From an uncultured Eubacteriales bacterium (GTDB lineage: Bacteria > Bacillota > Clostridia > Oscillospirales > Acutalibacteraceae), in contig CAKVEA010000001.1 of assembly GCA_934728355.1 (NCBI GenBank), positions 1-64,000 on the forward strand: DNA of 64,000 nucleotides, given 5' to 3'. The notes under the pieces are model-generated. The model made no database searches. It worked only from the letters and a program-made list of their open reading frames with translations, and was not told the DNA's origin. The stretch's first letter is position 1, and the number at the start of each line of letters is the position of its first letter. The position numbers and the translations under genes were made by a program. Shown here in pieces: positions 1-9,635 of the stretch.

Positions 1-48
1 TTTTCTATTAAAATTTGTGTAAAAATTATATTTTTTTGCTTATACCCC

Positions 49-77
49 TTGACTATTGTGTATGCTTGCACTATAAT
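49..77 (+). promoter_or_regulatory. Sigma-A promoter of the 895-aa orphan
   Basis: TTGACT at 49-54 and TATAAT at 72-77 are separated by 17 bp, which matches the vegetative consensus at 11 of 12 positions. The start codon of the following gene lies about 25 nt downstream of the expected transcription start. Read directly from the sequence; activity is inferred. Confidence 0.75.
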
Positions 78-109
78 ACTTTCAAACTTCTTAAGAGAGG
101 TGGTTATTA

Positions 110-2797
110 TTGGTAAAATACGAAGACATATTTGGAAATAATTACGACAAGGCAGTAAAGGATTACAATAAGTGTAAAAATATAGTAGATTCTAGAAGGA
201 TAATTATAAATGATATTTCAAAAGAATTAATGCACAGATTCATGAATAAAATTTCTTATTTTTTCACAATCGATAAAACTATAGGATTAGATAATTTAAA
301 AATAGCATATAAAGGCTCTGATACAAATGCTGAAATAAACGAAAAAGAGCTCCTCCAAAATGTAAAAAATCCATGGGAATCCTCTTGGTGGGGATGGGCA
401 TGGGGAAGTGGTAACCTTAGCAGCATTTTAACCGATGAAATGATTTCTAAACTTGGTTTAGAAAAAATGCAATATTACATTGAAAGAATATATGAAGAAC
501 GTAAAAAATGCAATGACGATACTAAAATAACAATTGATAATAATATTAGAGAAATAAATGAAATAATAGACCAAAATACAACAGTTGCAGTATCTGAGTT
601 TATAGGGTCATTATTAACTAACAGTAAATTTATTCATGTTATTGATAAAATAAAACAAATTGATAAAAAATTTGTAGAAAAATACTATACAGATCTAGAA
701 GACCTTAAAAATGCTATAATCTATATTAAAAAGATTGACGATAATAATGAAAAATTAAAACTACTCACAGAAGAAGAAAAACAAGAAATAAACAAGTGGG
801 GAAAATGCAATTATAGCTCAGATAAAGTCAAAGAATTTATAAAGGAGATTAATAAAATGTTTAATAATAATACATCTAGAGATAACATAGTGGATAACTT
901 CAATAAAATTTATAATGAATGGAAAGAATATTGCGAGGAAAACCAAAGCATAATAGAAAAACTTGAACAAAGCTATAAAAATGATAAAGATAACATTGAC
1001 AAACTATGTAGTCTTTATGAAAAGGGTATTCAATACGAAGACCGTGAATTGGTAAATGGAAAAAGTATGGAATACCTCATTAAATCTATAAATCGTTTTA
1101 AATCAAAAATTCAAGACATAAACCCTTCAGTAAATGAAAAAAAACAAAACAGCCGTGAAGATGAAACTTATTGGAATAATTTATATTACGACTCCAGTAG
1201 TTCCACTAAATATCTTGAAGAGAGTAATAATGTGCTTGCGGAAGGTTTGAAATCAGTTTCTAATGAGTACAGAAATATTATTAAAAAATACGATACTGCA
1301 CACAATAAATTTATTTTTGGTAGAAATAAGCCTACTGAACATTTTATTAAAAAGAAACTTAAAGAACTGAAAGAATTGTCAAATATGGCATACAAGGCCA
1401 ATTTGTCTAAAAATCCATCAACGGTAGAGAAACTACCAGAGAAAACTACAAATGCAATTTTAGATACAGATGCATGCTTAGAATCTCTTGATTTCATGAA
1501 CTACGGTCTTAGATTTCTTTCTGAAATAATTTCATGCTCTTTTATGAGTAGATTAAATGAAGAAACATATGAAAAAATTTATAATGACTTTTTAGAAAAA
1601 TTAAAAGCTAATGCTCAATCTCGCAATCTCAGTTCTATTGACGAGGAAGATTTCGCATCACAAATGTTCTTGGAACTTTACTATAAAATTTTAAAATCAA
1701 CTAACTATAAAAGTTTATTGAGAAATAGAACAGAATTACAAGAACTTGAAAGAATAAGAGCAGCAGATGCCACAAAAGAAAAACATAGTCAAAAAGAATA
1801 CGAAGAAGAAGATGATGATGATGAAGAGTTTAAAGAAATTGAAAACAACTTTACTTCTGAAACCGAAACAATTGAATCCGAAGAAGATGATGATGAAGAG
1901 TTTAAAGAGTCTGAAAATGAACATACTTCAAATGGAAAAGAGGTATTAGCAAAAAGAGAAGAATTACTCGCAAAAACAGTCAATGAAAAGAATCTTATAG
2001 CAAAAAAAATGTCTAAAAGCCAAAAACTAAAGGATATACATTCACTTTACAAAAAGCTTTTAGAGGGCTATCGCTCTTCTAAAAAAACATCAACTATAAG
2101 ATTTAACATTGACAGCAAAAAAGGCATAATAGACTGTTTAAAAAGCAATGTCTTAAAAGAAAGATCGAAAGATAGTTTTTTCTCTAAATCAAATTTCTAT
2201 GCTAAATTAATAATAGCGCATTTAGAAAAAGCTTTGGCTCTTAGCAAAGAAGGAGATCAAATTTTTAAAAAGTATAGTGATAAAGATAAATTAAAGAATT
2301 TAGAGCCCAAAGTAAAAATTGCTAAAGAGGAAATGAAAATTGCAACAAGAAAAGTATACTCTATTAATAATGAAAACTATTTCAAGACTATCATTCCTAA
2401 ATCGGAATCAGTATGTAAGGAATTAAAACACTATCTAAAAAAGTATGCCGCTACCGTTAAGAAATCAAAAAATAAAAATGCTCAGTTAGCTGCAAAGAAA
2501 TATCTTAGTCTTTTAGACAAAGTAGTTAAATCTAATCAAAAAGCCGACTATATTAATACCAATCTCGAAAAACTTATGTTAAACTATAAAGGTAAAGATA
2601 TAAAATCAGGGGTACCCATGTTTGCAGAAGAAGGCTTAAATAAAATTTTACGTGCAATCGTATCTGACACAAGCTTTTCTCTTGCAATAGGAATGCATAG
2701 TTGTATCCATTTTTACTTCAGTCAAATTGAAGAAATCAAAACCGAAGAAACAAAACTTAAAGAACTTAAACCTATAGACGATGCTATAAGTCAATAA
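110..2797 (+). CDS. Unknown large acidic, coiled-coil-rich protein (895 aa)
   Basis: I do not recognise a family. The TTG start at 110 is chosen because a good ribosome binding site (GAGAGGTGG, about 94-102) precedes it. There is no signal peptide or membrane segment. The protein is rich in Lys, Glu and Asn and looks mostly helical. A tryptophan-rich patch (WESSWWGWAWGSGN) lies near residues 88-101. Near residues 562-612 a Glu/Asp-rich block occurs twice in imperfect form (EEDDDDEEFKE, then EEDDDEEFKE). It is a single-gene unit with a near-consensus promoter and a strong terminator, so it is probably well expressed. It could be a structural, scaffold or host-interaction protein; nothing in the sequence decides this. 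Confidence 0.75.
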   Translation: MVKYEDIFGNNYDKAVKDYNKCKNIVDSRRIIINDISKELMHRFMNKISYFFTIDKTIGLDNLKIAYKGSDTNAEINEKELLQNVKNPWESSWWGWAWGSGNLSSILTDEMISKLGLEKMQYYIERIYEERKKCNDDTKITIDNNIREINEIIDQNTTVAVSEFIGSLLTNSKFIHVIDKIKQIDKKFVEKYYTDLEDLKNAIIYIKKIDDNNEKLKLLTEEEKQEINKWGKCNYSSDKVKEFIKEINKMFNNNTSRDNIVDNFNKIYNEWKEYCEENQSIIEKLEQSYKNDKDNIDKLCSLYEKGIQYEDRELVNGKSMEYLIKSINRFKSKIQDINPSVNEKKQNSREDETYWNNLYYDSSSSTKYLEESNNVLAEGLKSVSNEYRNIIKKYDTAHNKFIFGRNKPTEHFIKKKLKELKELSNMAYKANLSKNPSTVEKLPEKTTNAILDTDACLESLDFMNYGLRFLSEIISCSFMSRLNEETYEKIYNDFLEKLKANAQSRNLSSIDEEDFASQMFLELYYKILKSTNYKSLLRNRTELQELERIRAADATKEKHSQKEYEEEDDDDEEFKEIENNFTSETETIESEEDDDEEFKESENEHTSNGKEVLAKREELLAKTVNEKNLIAKKMSKSQKLKDIHSLYKKLLEGYRSSKKTSTIRFNIDSKKGIIDCLKSNVLKERSKDSFFSKSNFYAKLIIAHLEKALALSKEGDQIFKKYSDKDKLKNLEPKVKIAKEEMKIATRKVYSINNENYFKTIIPKSESVCKELKHYLKKYAATVKKSKNKNAQLAAKKYLSLLDKVVKSNQKADYINTNLEKLMLNYKGKDIKSGVPMFAEEGLNKILRAIVSDTSFSLAIGMHSCIHFYFSQIEEIKTEETKLKELKPIDDAISQ
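1804..1915 (+). repeat. Imperfect direct repeat coding for acidic blocks
   Basis: Two copies of a roughly 30-bp GA-rich unit (GAAGATGATGATGAAGAG core followed by TTTAAAGA) begin near 1804 and 1880, about 75 bp apart, in frame within the 895-aa gene. They encode the duplicated EEDDDEEFKE motif. Open reading frames on the opposite strand here are shadows of this low-complexity sequence. Confidence 0.7.
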
Positions 2798-2813
2798 CTA
2801 TGCACAAACTAAA

Positions 2814-2847
2814 AGCTCTCTCAACTTATGAGAGAGCTGATTTTTTT
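2814..2847 (+). terminator. Intrinsic terminator between convergent genes
   Basis: A 10-bp perfect stem, AGCTCTCTCA at 2814-2823 with TGAGAGAGCT at 2829-2838, is followed by a run of seven T on the plus strand. It ends the 895-aa gene. The reverse side has a weaker T-rich tail and may also serve spoIVA, which converges on it. Confidence 0.8.
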
Positions 2848-4324
2848 ATAATATTATGCACACTAAGCCGTTACATCCTTCATTAATTACTTTTTCTATA
2901 GTTTCTTTAATTTTGTCTCTTGCTTCCGGAGGCATTCTATAAAGTTTATTGTGAAGACCCTCATTAACCAACTCATGAAGTGATTTCCCAAAAATATTTG
3001 ATTCCCAAATTTTAGAAGGATTTTCTTCAAATTCACGAAGTAAATAACTAACTAGCTCTTCCGATTGCTGTTCTGAACCAACTATAGGTGTAACCTCGGT
3101 TTCTATTGTTGTCTTCATCATATGTACTGAAGGAGCAGATGCTTTTAAACGTATACCGTACTTTCCGTTTTGTTTTATTATTTCCGGCTCGTCAAGATGA
3201 AGTTCCTGCATTGTCGGCATAACTATTCCATAACCACTTTGATCTACTTCCTCATATGCTTCAGCAATTCTTTCGTATTTTTGTTTTGTTTTAGAAAGAT
3301 CCATCATGCACTGCATAAGCGAAGTTTCATCTTTAACGATTATTCCCGTTTTTTCGCCCAAAACTTTAAAAAACAGTGATGGATTCAAAGCAACATTAAT
3401 TCTTATAATTCCCTTTCCGAGGTCAACCGAAGATACTGCTGCAGAATCTATATATTCACATTCAAGCATATTATCTACCATTTCTTGAATTTGACTTATT
3501 TTGGAAATATCTTTTGCTGTATTTTTTATACATGAATAAACCGAATTTCTAAGCCAATGATCTTTTTCAAGAGGACTAAGCCATTTTGGCATATCTATTT
3601 TAATTTCTTTAATAGGGAACTCAAAAAGTAGCTCCGCTAAAATTCTTTTTATTTCATTTTCATCCATTTCGCTACAATTAACAGGCACTACAGGAACACC
3701 GTACTTGGTAGAAAGTTTATTTGAAAGCTCTTTTACTTGATCACTGTAAGGATAAGTACTGTTAAGTAAAATTATAAAAGGTTTATTTATTTCTTTAAGT
3801 TCATTAACAACTCTTTCTTCAGCCTCTTCATATTCACTTCTGTCTATATCACTGATGCTTCCGTCAGTTGTGATTACAAGGCCGATTGTAGAATGATCGG
3901 TTATAACTTTTTTCGTTCCTATTTCTGCTGCCATATTAAAAGGTATTTCCTCTTCATACCACGGAGTCATGACCATTCTTGGTTGATCATCTTCTATATA
4001 GCCGAGAGCACTTGGAACTATATACCCAACACAATCAATCATTCTAGCTTTAAAGCTTGCAGCATTATCAATATTAACTTCAACCGCATCTTCGGGAATA
4101 AATTTAGGCTCGGTAGTCATGATTGTTCTTCCTGCAGCAGATTGCGGAAGTTCGTCAATGGCTCTTTCTTTTTGAACATCATCTGAAATATTTGGAATAA
4201 CCAAAGTATCCATAAACTTTTTTATAAACGTGGATTTTCCTGTACGAACCGGTCCGACTACCCCAATGTAAATATCCCCTCCGGTTCTTTGCGAAATATC
4301 TTTATATATGTTACGTTCTTCCAC
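2846..4324 (-). CDS. spoIVA: Stage IV sporulation protein A (spore coat ATPase)
   Basis: SpoIVA is an ATPase of the TRAFAC class that polymerises on the outer forespore membrane in the mother cell and forms the basement layer of the coat. The 492-aa length is normal for the family. A Walker A motif (GPVRTGKST) lies near residues 24-32, after the typical N-terminus MEERNIYKDISQRTGGD. The start codon is GTG at 4324, preceded by an AGGAGGA ribosome binding site at 4331-4337. It lies 53 bp downstream of the sipL-like gene on the same strand and is probably co-transcribed with it. In C. difficile SipL binds SpoIVA directly, so the adjacency is functionally coherent. Expression in the mother cell under sigma-E is known for the family; I did not find a convincing sigma-E promoter here. 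Confidence 0.96.
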   Translation of the reverse strand: MEERNIYKDISQRTGGDIYIGVVGPVRTGKSTFIKKFMDTLVIPNISDDVQKERAIDELPQSAAGRTIMTTEPKFIPEDAVEVNIDNAASFKARMIDCVGYIVPSALGYIEDDQPRMVMTPWYEEEIPFNMAAEIGTKKVITDHSTIGLVITTDGSISDIDRSEYEEAEERVVNELKEINKPFIILLNSTYPYSDQVKELSNKLSTKYGVPVVPVNCSEMDENEIKRILAELLFEFPIKEIKIDMPKWLSPLEKDHWLRNSVYSCIKNTAKDISKISQIQEMVDNMLECEYIDSAAVSSVDLGKGIIRINVALNPSLFFKVLGEKTGIIVKDETSLMQCMMDLSKTKQKYERIAEAYEEVDQSGYGIVMPTMQELHLDEPEIIKQNGKYGIRLKASAPSVHMMKTTIETEVTPIVGSEQQSEELVSYLLREFEENPSKIWESNIFGKSLHELVNEGLHNKLYRMPPEARDKIKETIEKVINEGCNGLVCIIL

Positions 4325-4377
4325 TTTTGCTCCTCCTGAAAAATATTGTTTTTATTATAAAATCAAGACTCAAAAAT

Positions 4378-5913
4378 TTATTTCATAGGAATTAAAAGCA
4401 TGCAATCGCTTTTTATTTTGTCTTCTGAAAGATCATTTTCTTCTTTAACCATACTTGCCGATGTATGATAATTTCTTGCAATATCCCAAATATTTTCATC
4501 TTTTGAAGCATAATAAACAGTCAAACATGCACTGTCTTTTTCTATAGCTTTGGATTCATCCGCAGTAACATCTTTAACCATATTGCATTTTTGGCATGAA
4601 TATACTTCACCAGAAAACTCAAATTCAAAATTCATTTCAATACTGTTTGAACTCGAAATGCTACAGTTAACCGCCAAAGGAATTATTTCGCTTTCACATT
4701 CCAAACAGCCTGAAAAATTTTCATATGATTTAGAATGATTAAATTCAAAAATTCTTTCTATAAATATAGGGATGCCTTCATTGTCAAGAGCTAAAACACC
4801 TATAGTGACTTTAAATTTAAAAACAAGCTTTCCATTTTCTTCGGTAGTATTTACATTGCAGTTGTCGCTCCAAGAATCTATAATTTTCGAAATATTCATA
4901 TCCGATAAATTTATATTATCTTTATGATTCAAATTTTCTTTGAAAATATCTATAAGATAATTTAATTTCAAAGGATGCTTGGAAACTTCAAGATTGTAAT
5001 CTGTTGAATAAACATCTGAAACTACAGAAATATCTTTGTCGCTATAAGCCATTACCATTGCGGATATCTTTATTTCGCTTGATATATATCCCGGATTATC
5101 ATCATTTTCGGTACAAACTTGTTCATCATGACTAAGAACCGCTCCGTCAATTATACATCTTGATTCTTCGGTGATTCCAGGGACGTCTATTATTTGGCTT
5201 ATAGGTATAGAGCAATTTAAAGCTTCTGTTTCACCCGAAGATATATTGCTTATATAGAGAATTTTTAGTATGGCTTCACCTTTGATAACTGTTTTTCCTG
5301 CCATATTTTTGTAGTCTTTTAAAACTAAATAAACATCTGAATTTATTATTGATTCAGCAGGTTTTCCTTCTTCTGTTTCTATTATTTCACTAATTGAAAA
5401 TTGCTGCTGACCTATTCCTGCAAGACTATTTAATTTCATATCCGATATTTTTTGTTGAATATCATTTCCGTTTACATTTGAAGAAATTTCTAGATTTTCT
5501 TTTTTATAGATTTTTGCACAAATTGAAATTGCCCCGTGAATGTCAAGCTTTCTGGGACTTACAGCTCTACAGTTAACATAATCGACTTTTAAAGCGGTGA
5601 CTGCAAATGCATTTTCCGGGGTTGATCTTATATCTATTGAACAAGAAAAAGGAATAGCATTTTCACAACACCTTGTCTTTTTATTTTCCGAATCAACATA
5701 TATAACTCTTATTTTAGAAACTCCTTCAATATTTAAGCGATCACCGGAAATATTTTTAGAAGTTATGTTTGGGCAAACACGGCATTTTAAAATTCTTTGT
5801 ATATCAGGGCAATAATCAGGAAGGGAAAAATCTAAATCTACAGGGATTTCCTTATTTCCTTCAAACACCAATCCTCTAACCGACAACGCATTTTTACTGA
5901 CGTCATAATTCAT
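4378..5913 (-). CDS. sipL: SPOCS (DUF3794)/LysM coat morphogenetic protein, SipL-like
   Basis: The 511-aa protein has the SipL layout: tandem DUF3794 (SPOCS) domains over roughly residues 15-450, then a C-terminal LysM domain from about residue 463 (CLTVYYASKDENIWDIARNY onward). An N-terminal motif, DLDFSLPDYCPDIQRILKC, is typical of DUF3794. SipL recruits or stabilises SpoIVA on the forespore in C. difficile and replaces the Bacillus SpoVID function. ATG at 5913 has a ribosome binding site (AAGGGGAG) just upstream. The gene directly precedes spoIVA. I infer a mother-cell coat-assembly operon. Confidence 0.88.
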   Translation of the reverse strand: MNYDVSKNALSVRGLVFEGNKEIPVDLDFSLPDYCPDIQRILKCRVCPNITSKNISGDRLNIEGVSKIRVIYVDSENKKTRCCENAIPFSCSIDIRSTPENAFAVTALKVDYVNCRAVSPRKLDIHGAISICAKIYKKENLEISSNVNGNDIQQKISDMKLNSLAGIGQQQFSISEIIETEEGKPAESIINSDVYLVLKDYKNMAGKTVIKGEAILKILYISNISSGETEALNCSIPISQIIDVPGITEESRCIIDGAVLSHDEQVCTENDDNPGYISSEIKISAMVMAYSDKDISVVSDVYSTDYNLEVSKHPLKLNYLIDIFKENLNHKDNINLSDMNISKIIDSWSDNCNVNTTEENGKLVFKFKVTIGVLALDNEGIPIFIERIFEFNHSKSYENFSGCLECESEIIPLAVNCSISSSNSIEMNFEFEFSGEVYSCQKCNMVKDVTADESKAIEKDSACLTVYYASKDENIWDIARNYHTSASMVKEENDLSEDKIKSDCMLLIPMK

Positions 5914-5996
5914 TTTACAACTCTCCCCTTGGCTATTTATATAGTATTAAATTTTATTCATTCAATTCATTATTTATTACTTCACAAATTAAATTT

Positions 5997-6755
5997 TTAT
6001 TTATTGACTTTTTGTTTACCGGTAGAATCCATACTGTAATTTTCTTTATAAATAATTTGAGAAATAGGAATTATTTCATACCCTTCGGATTTAATTGTAT
6101 CTATAATTTTTGGCAAAGCTTCCGGAGTATTTTTAGCTCCGTTGTGCATTAAAATAATTGATCCGGGTTTTAATTTTGATTTTATTCTTTTAACCATATC
6201 ATCCGGGGTAGGATCTTTCCAATCTAAACTATCTACATCCCATTGAATACAATGCATTTTAAGTTCATTTGTAGATTCAACAACACAGTTATTGTAGTCA
6301 CCGTACGGCGGTCTGAAAAGAATAGGTCTCGGTGCTCCTGCGGCTTCTATTTTTTTATTGCAATCCTCAATTTGAGAAATTACTTTTTCTTTAGGAAGCT
6401 TCGGTAAATGAGGATGAGTATCCGAATGATTTCCTACATCATGACCGGCATCTGCAATAGCTTTAACTGATTCCGGATATTTTTCCGCCCAAAATCCAAC
6501 CAAAAAGAATGTAGATTTTACTGCCTTCTCGGCTAAAATGTCAAGAAGTGTTTGAGTTTGCTCATTTCCCCATGCTGCATCAAAGGAAATACTTACAACT
6601 TTGTCTTCTCTGTCTACACAATAAATAGGTAGTTTTCTTTCGCTTGCTTTAAAAATCTGACCACCTGTCATTAAAGTAGTAACACCTAGAAAAGTCATTG
6701 TTAAACAACCTACAAGAATCATTAATTTTTTTCGATTTAATATCCATACTTTCAT
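5997..6755 (-). CDS. pdaB: PdaB-like polysaccharide deacetylase, sporulation type
   Basis: This is a membrane-anchored NodB-fold (carbohydrate esterase 4) protein of 252 aa. One N-terminal hydrophobic segment (about residues 10-30) is followed by the NodB domain. The visible motifs are VSISFDAAWGNE (motif 1, with the SFDAAWG form seen in PdaB rather than TFDDG), GNHSDTHPHL (metal-binding H-x3-H), RPPYGDYN, WDVDSLDW and ILMHNG. PdaB-type proteins are needed for late spore cortex maintenance in Bacillus. Deacetylase activity is uncertain because motif 1 lacks one of the two usual Asp residues, as in other PdaB proteins. It follows sipL and spoIVA in a minus-strand block of spore genes, with its own gap of 83 bp. 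Confidence 0.85.
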   Translation of the reverse strand: MKVWILNRKKLMILVGCLTMTFLGVTTLMTGGQIFKASERKLPIYCVDREDKVVSISFDAAWGNEQTQTLLDILAEKAVKSTFFLVGFWAEKYPESVKAIADAGHDVGNHSDTHPHLPKLPKEKVISQIEDCNKKIEAAGAPRPILFRPPYGDYNNCVVESTNELKMHCIQWDVDSLDWKDPTPDDMVKRIKSKLKPGSIILMHNGAKNTPEALPKIIDTIKSEGYEIIPISQIIYKENYSMDSTGKQKVNK

Positions 6756-6815
6756 ATTTTTATCCCCCTTGGTAAAAATTTATATGTAAATAAATAAAAT
6801 ATAGAATATGAAGAA

Positions 6816-9449
6816 TTAAAAATGTTTTTCCTTTGAATTCCAAAAATGTTTTTCTAACTCAGAAACAAGAATAGGTGATGCGGCTAAAACAAAAACTATA
6901 AGCCATTCAAACAAATTGAGAGGTGTAGTTCTGAAAAATCCGTTTAAAGAAGGAATGGCTATTGAAGCTATTTGTAAAAAAATACAGAAGAAAATAGAAT
7001 AAACCAATTTCATATTGCTTGTAAATCCCGTAACAAAAAGCGATTTTTTACTTTGAACATTAAACGCATGCATAAGTTGACTAAGTCCTAAGGTTGCAAA
7101 TGCCATAGTTCTACCCACAATAGGATCTTGTGGATTTAAATCAAAAAACACTCTTCCGACAGTATAAGAAAGGAATCCGATAGACGCTATAAAACAACCT
7201 TCAATTAAAATGTTATACCTCATGGTACCCGAAAAAAAGTTTTCTTTACTGAAAATAGGAGGCCTTTTCATTATGTCGGGATCTATTGGGTCGACACCTA
7301 ATGCAAGTGCCGGAAAAGCATCAGTTACCATGTTTATCCACAAAAGATGAACAGCAAGTAGCGGAGTAGGCACCTTTATTAAAAAAGCAATTAAAACCAC
7401 CATTACTTCTCCGATGTTAGTTGAAATCAAAAAATGTATAGTCTTTTTTATATTCTCAAACATTCCTCTTCCCTGTTTAACTGCTTCAACTATTGTTGCA
7501 AAGTTATCATCTGCTATAACCATATCCGATGCGGATTTTGCGGCATCAGTGCCGAATTTTCCCATAGCACACCCTATATCTGCGGATTTGAGCGCCGGTG
7601 CATCATTCACTCCATCTCCCGTCATTGCAACAACATATCCCTTGCGTTGAAAGGCTTTAACTATTTTAACTTTATGTTCCGGAGATACTCTTGCAAAAAT
7701 GCTGTAAGAATCTATTTTTTCATAAAGTTCATCATCAGTCATTTTAGAAATTTCCGGTCCTGTTATAAACTTAGAATCATCATCAAAAAGATCGATGGAT
7801 TTTCCTATTGCAATAGCGGTTTTTGCATGGTCTCCCGTAACTATAACAGGTTTTATACCTGCTTTTTTACATTCCCGTACTGCCAATTTTGCTTCAGGTC
7901 TGATAGGGTCTTCCATACCTATGACCGCACAAAAAATCAAATCGTTTTCTAAAGAAGATTCTTCTTTTTCTAAAATTTGAGTATCTTTGTATGCGATTGA
8001 TATTATTCTTAATGCTTTTGAGGACATTTCATTTGTAATTTGTTCAATTTTTTTCAGTACATCACATGTTATAGGAACCAGCTTACCATTGTCTACATAC
8101 CACCTACACTTTTTAATAACAACATCTGCCGCACCTTTAGTTATGATTTTATACTTATCTTTCTTAACCTTATGTACAGTAGTCATTAATTTTCTCGAAG
8201 AGGTAAAAGGTATTTCAAAAATTCTTTTGAATCTGCGATTTAAATCGGATTTATCAATTTTTGATTCCATAGCCGCAGAAAAAAGTGCATTTTCTGTCGG
8301 CTCGCCTTTAACCTCCGAGCCTATCATTACAGAATTATTGCAAAGCATTCCTAGGCTTAAAATCTTTTTTGAAAAATCACTTCTTAAATTTTCTTCACCT
8401 TTAACAGAGTAAATTTCTTTGACTTTCATCTTATTCATTGTCAGTGTTCCTGTTTTATCAGAGCAAATAACCGCTGTATGCCCCAATGTTTCAACTGCAG
8501 GTAAATTTCTTACTATAGTATTTCTGGCAGCCATTTGCCTGACTCCGCCCGCAAGGACTATAGTTACCACTGCAGGAAGTCCTTCGGGGATTGCCGCAAC
8601 CGCTAAGCTTATTGAAATCATAAACATTTCCATAAAATCAACATCTTGAATTATTCCCAAAACAAAAACTACAATACAAACGATTATTATGAATATTCCT
8701 AAAATTTTACCTGTAGCTTCAAGACGTTTGCTAAGTGGTGTTTTGAAACTTTTCTCATTGTTTATAAGACATGCAATTTTACCGACTTCTGTATTCATTC
8801 CCGTACTTGTAACAACTGCTTTTGCATGACCTCTTGTAACTATGCTCCCAGAAAAAACCATATTTTTCATATCTGAAATGGATCCGCTTGAATTGCAAGA
8901 ATGTTCATTTTTTTCTATACTGAACGATTCTCCTGTTATCGTAGACTCTTCAATAAAAAATCCGGCAGATTCTATAATTCTCGCATCTGCGCAAACAAAA
9001 TCCCCCGTTTTAAGTATCAAAATGTCTCCTGGGACTAAATCTTCGGAATTTATCTTTTGACCACGAGAATTTCTAAATACCTTTGCATGCGGAGAAGAAA
9101 GCTTTTTAAGAGAGTCTATAGCTTTTTCTGCTCTGCTTTCTTGAAGTATTCCTATTACGGTGTTCAAAATAACTATAAAAAGAATAATTAAAGCATCTAT
9201 ATAATCATTACTTCCCTTTATATACGAAATAACAAGTGAAACTATAGCTGCAACAAGTAAAGTCACAACCATAAAGTCCGAAAGTTGTTTTAAAAGCTTT
9301 TTCATGAATCCATTATTTTCCTCATGTGTAAGTTCATTTTTCCCGAACTTCATTCTTCGTTTTTTTACTTCAATGTCCGAAAGACCAAAATTTGAATCAA
9401 CACTAAGTTTTTTTAACACTTCACTTACAGACATCTGACTAAAATTCAT
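6816..9449 (-). CDS. P-type Ca2+-transporting ATPase (P2A/PMCA-like)
   Basis: An 877-aa P-type ATPase of the calcium branch. In order: actuator-domain TGES; transmembrane segment 4 with PEGLPAVV (calcium-type PEGLP); phosphorylation motif DKTGTLT near residue 332; nucleotide-domain KGAADVV; hinge TGDGVNDAPALK; transmembrane segment 6 with NMVTDAFPALALG, whose N..TD pattern coordinates Ca2+ in SERCA-like pumps. Length and domain order are normal. The protein pumps Ca2+ (possibly Mn2+) out of the cytoplasm. It resembles B. subtilis YloB, which is expressed in sporulation. It is divergent from the SCIFF gene and 60 bp upstream of pdaB. Substrate specificity is an inference from motifs. Confidence 0.92.
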   Translation of the reverse strand: MNFSQMSVSEVLKKLSVDSNFGLSDIEVKKRRMKFGKNELTHEENNGFMKKLLKQLSDFMVVTLLVAAIVSLVISYIKGSNDYIDALIILFIVILNTVIGILQESRAEKAIDSLKKLSSPHAKVFRNSRGQKINSEDLVPGDILILKTGDFVCADARIIESAGFFIEESTITGESFSIEKNEHSCNSSGSISDMKNMVFSGSIVTRGHAKAVVTSTGMNTEVGKIACLINNEKSFKTPLSKRLEATGKILGIFIIIVCIVVFVLGIIQDVDFMEMFMISISLAVAAIPEGLPAVVTIVLAGGVRQMAARNTIVRNLPAVETLGHTAVICSDKTGTLTMNKMKVKEIYSVKGEENLRSDFSKKILSLGMLCNNSVMIGSEVKGEPTENALFSAAMESKIDKSDLNRRFKRIFEIPFTSSRKLMTTVHKVKKDKYKIITKGAADVVIKKCRWYVDNGKLVPITCDVLKKIEQITNEMSSKALRIISIAYKDTQILEKEESSLENDLIFCAVIGMEDPIRPEAKLAVRECKKAGIKPVIVTGDHAKTAIAIGKSIDLFDDDSKFITGPEISKMTDDELYEKIDSYSIFARVSPEHKVKIVKAFQRKGYVVAMTGDGVNDAPALKSADIGCAMGKFGTDAAKSASDMVIADDNFATIVEAVKQGRGMFENIKKTIHFLISTNIGEVMVVLIAFLIKVPTPLLAVHLLWINMVTDAFPALALGVDPIDPDIMKRPPIFSKENFFSGTMRYNILIEGCFIASIGFLSYTVGRVFFDLNPQDPIVGRTMAFATLGLSQLMHAFNVQSKKSLFVTGFTSNMKLVYSIFFCIFLQIASIAIPSLNGFFRTTPLNLFEWLIVFVLAASPILVSELEKHFWNSKEKHF

Positions 9450-9572
9450 ATTTTCATCTCCAACGACCTTACTTTATTTTTTACTTTTTCTTACTTAGAT
9501 AAATATATAAATTTTTAGTGGTACATATTACTCACTTTTTCAATATATCTTGAGAACATTTCATAAAAGTAT

Positions 9573-9600
9573 TTGAAAAACCGTAAAGTTATGATAGAAT
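9573..9600 (+). promoter_or_regulatory. Extended -10 sigma-A promoter of the SCIFF gene
   Basis: TTGAAA at 9573-9578 and TAGAAT at 9595-9600 are 16 bp apart, with an extended -10 TG at 9592-9593. The expected start site near 9607 leaves about 29 nt of leader before the ATG at 9636. The promoter also shows that any reading frame start at 9573 cannot be the real one. Confidence 0.7.
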
Positions 9601-9635
9601 ATAGAGTGAAATTTTTATGTAAATGGAGTGAAATT

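Noticed and set aside
1736..1983. Three overlapping open frames on both strands
   Set aside because: They are shadows of the low-complexity acidic repeat, rich in Phe/Ile/Ser or Lys/Met runs, with no ribosome binding sites.
9573..9635. Upstream start for the SCIFF peptide giving 67 aa
   Set aside because: The ATG/TTG codons there overlap the promoter itself (TTGAAA at 9573, TAGAAT at 9595), while ATG 9636 has a ribosome binding site and matches the family N-terminus.
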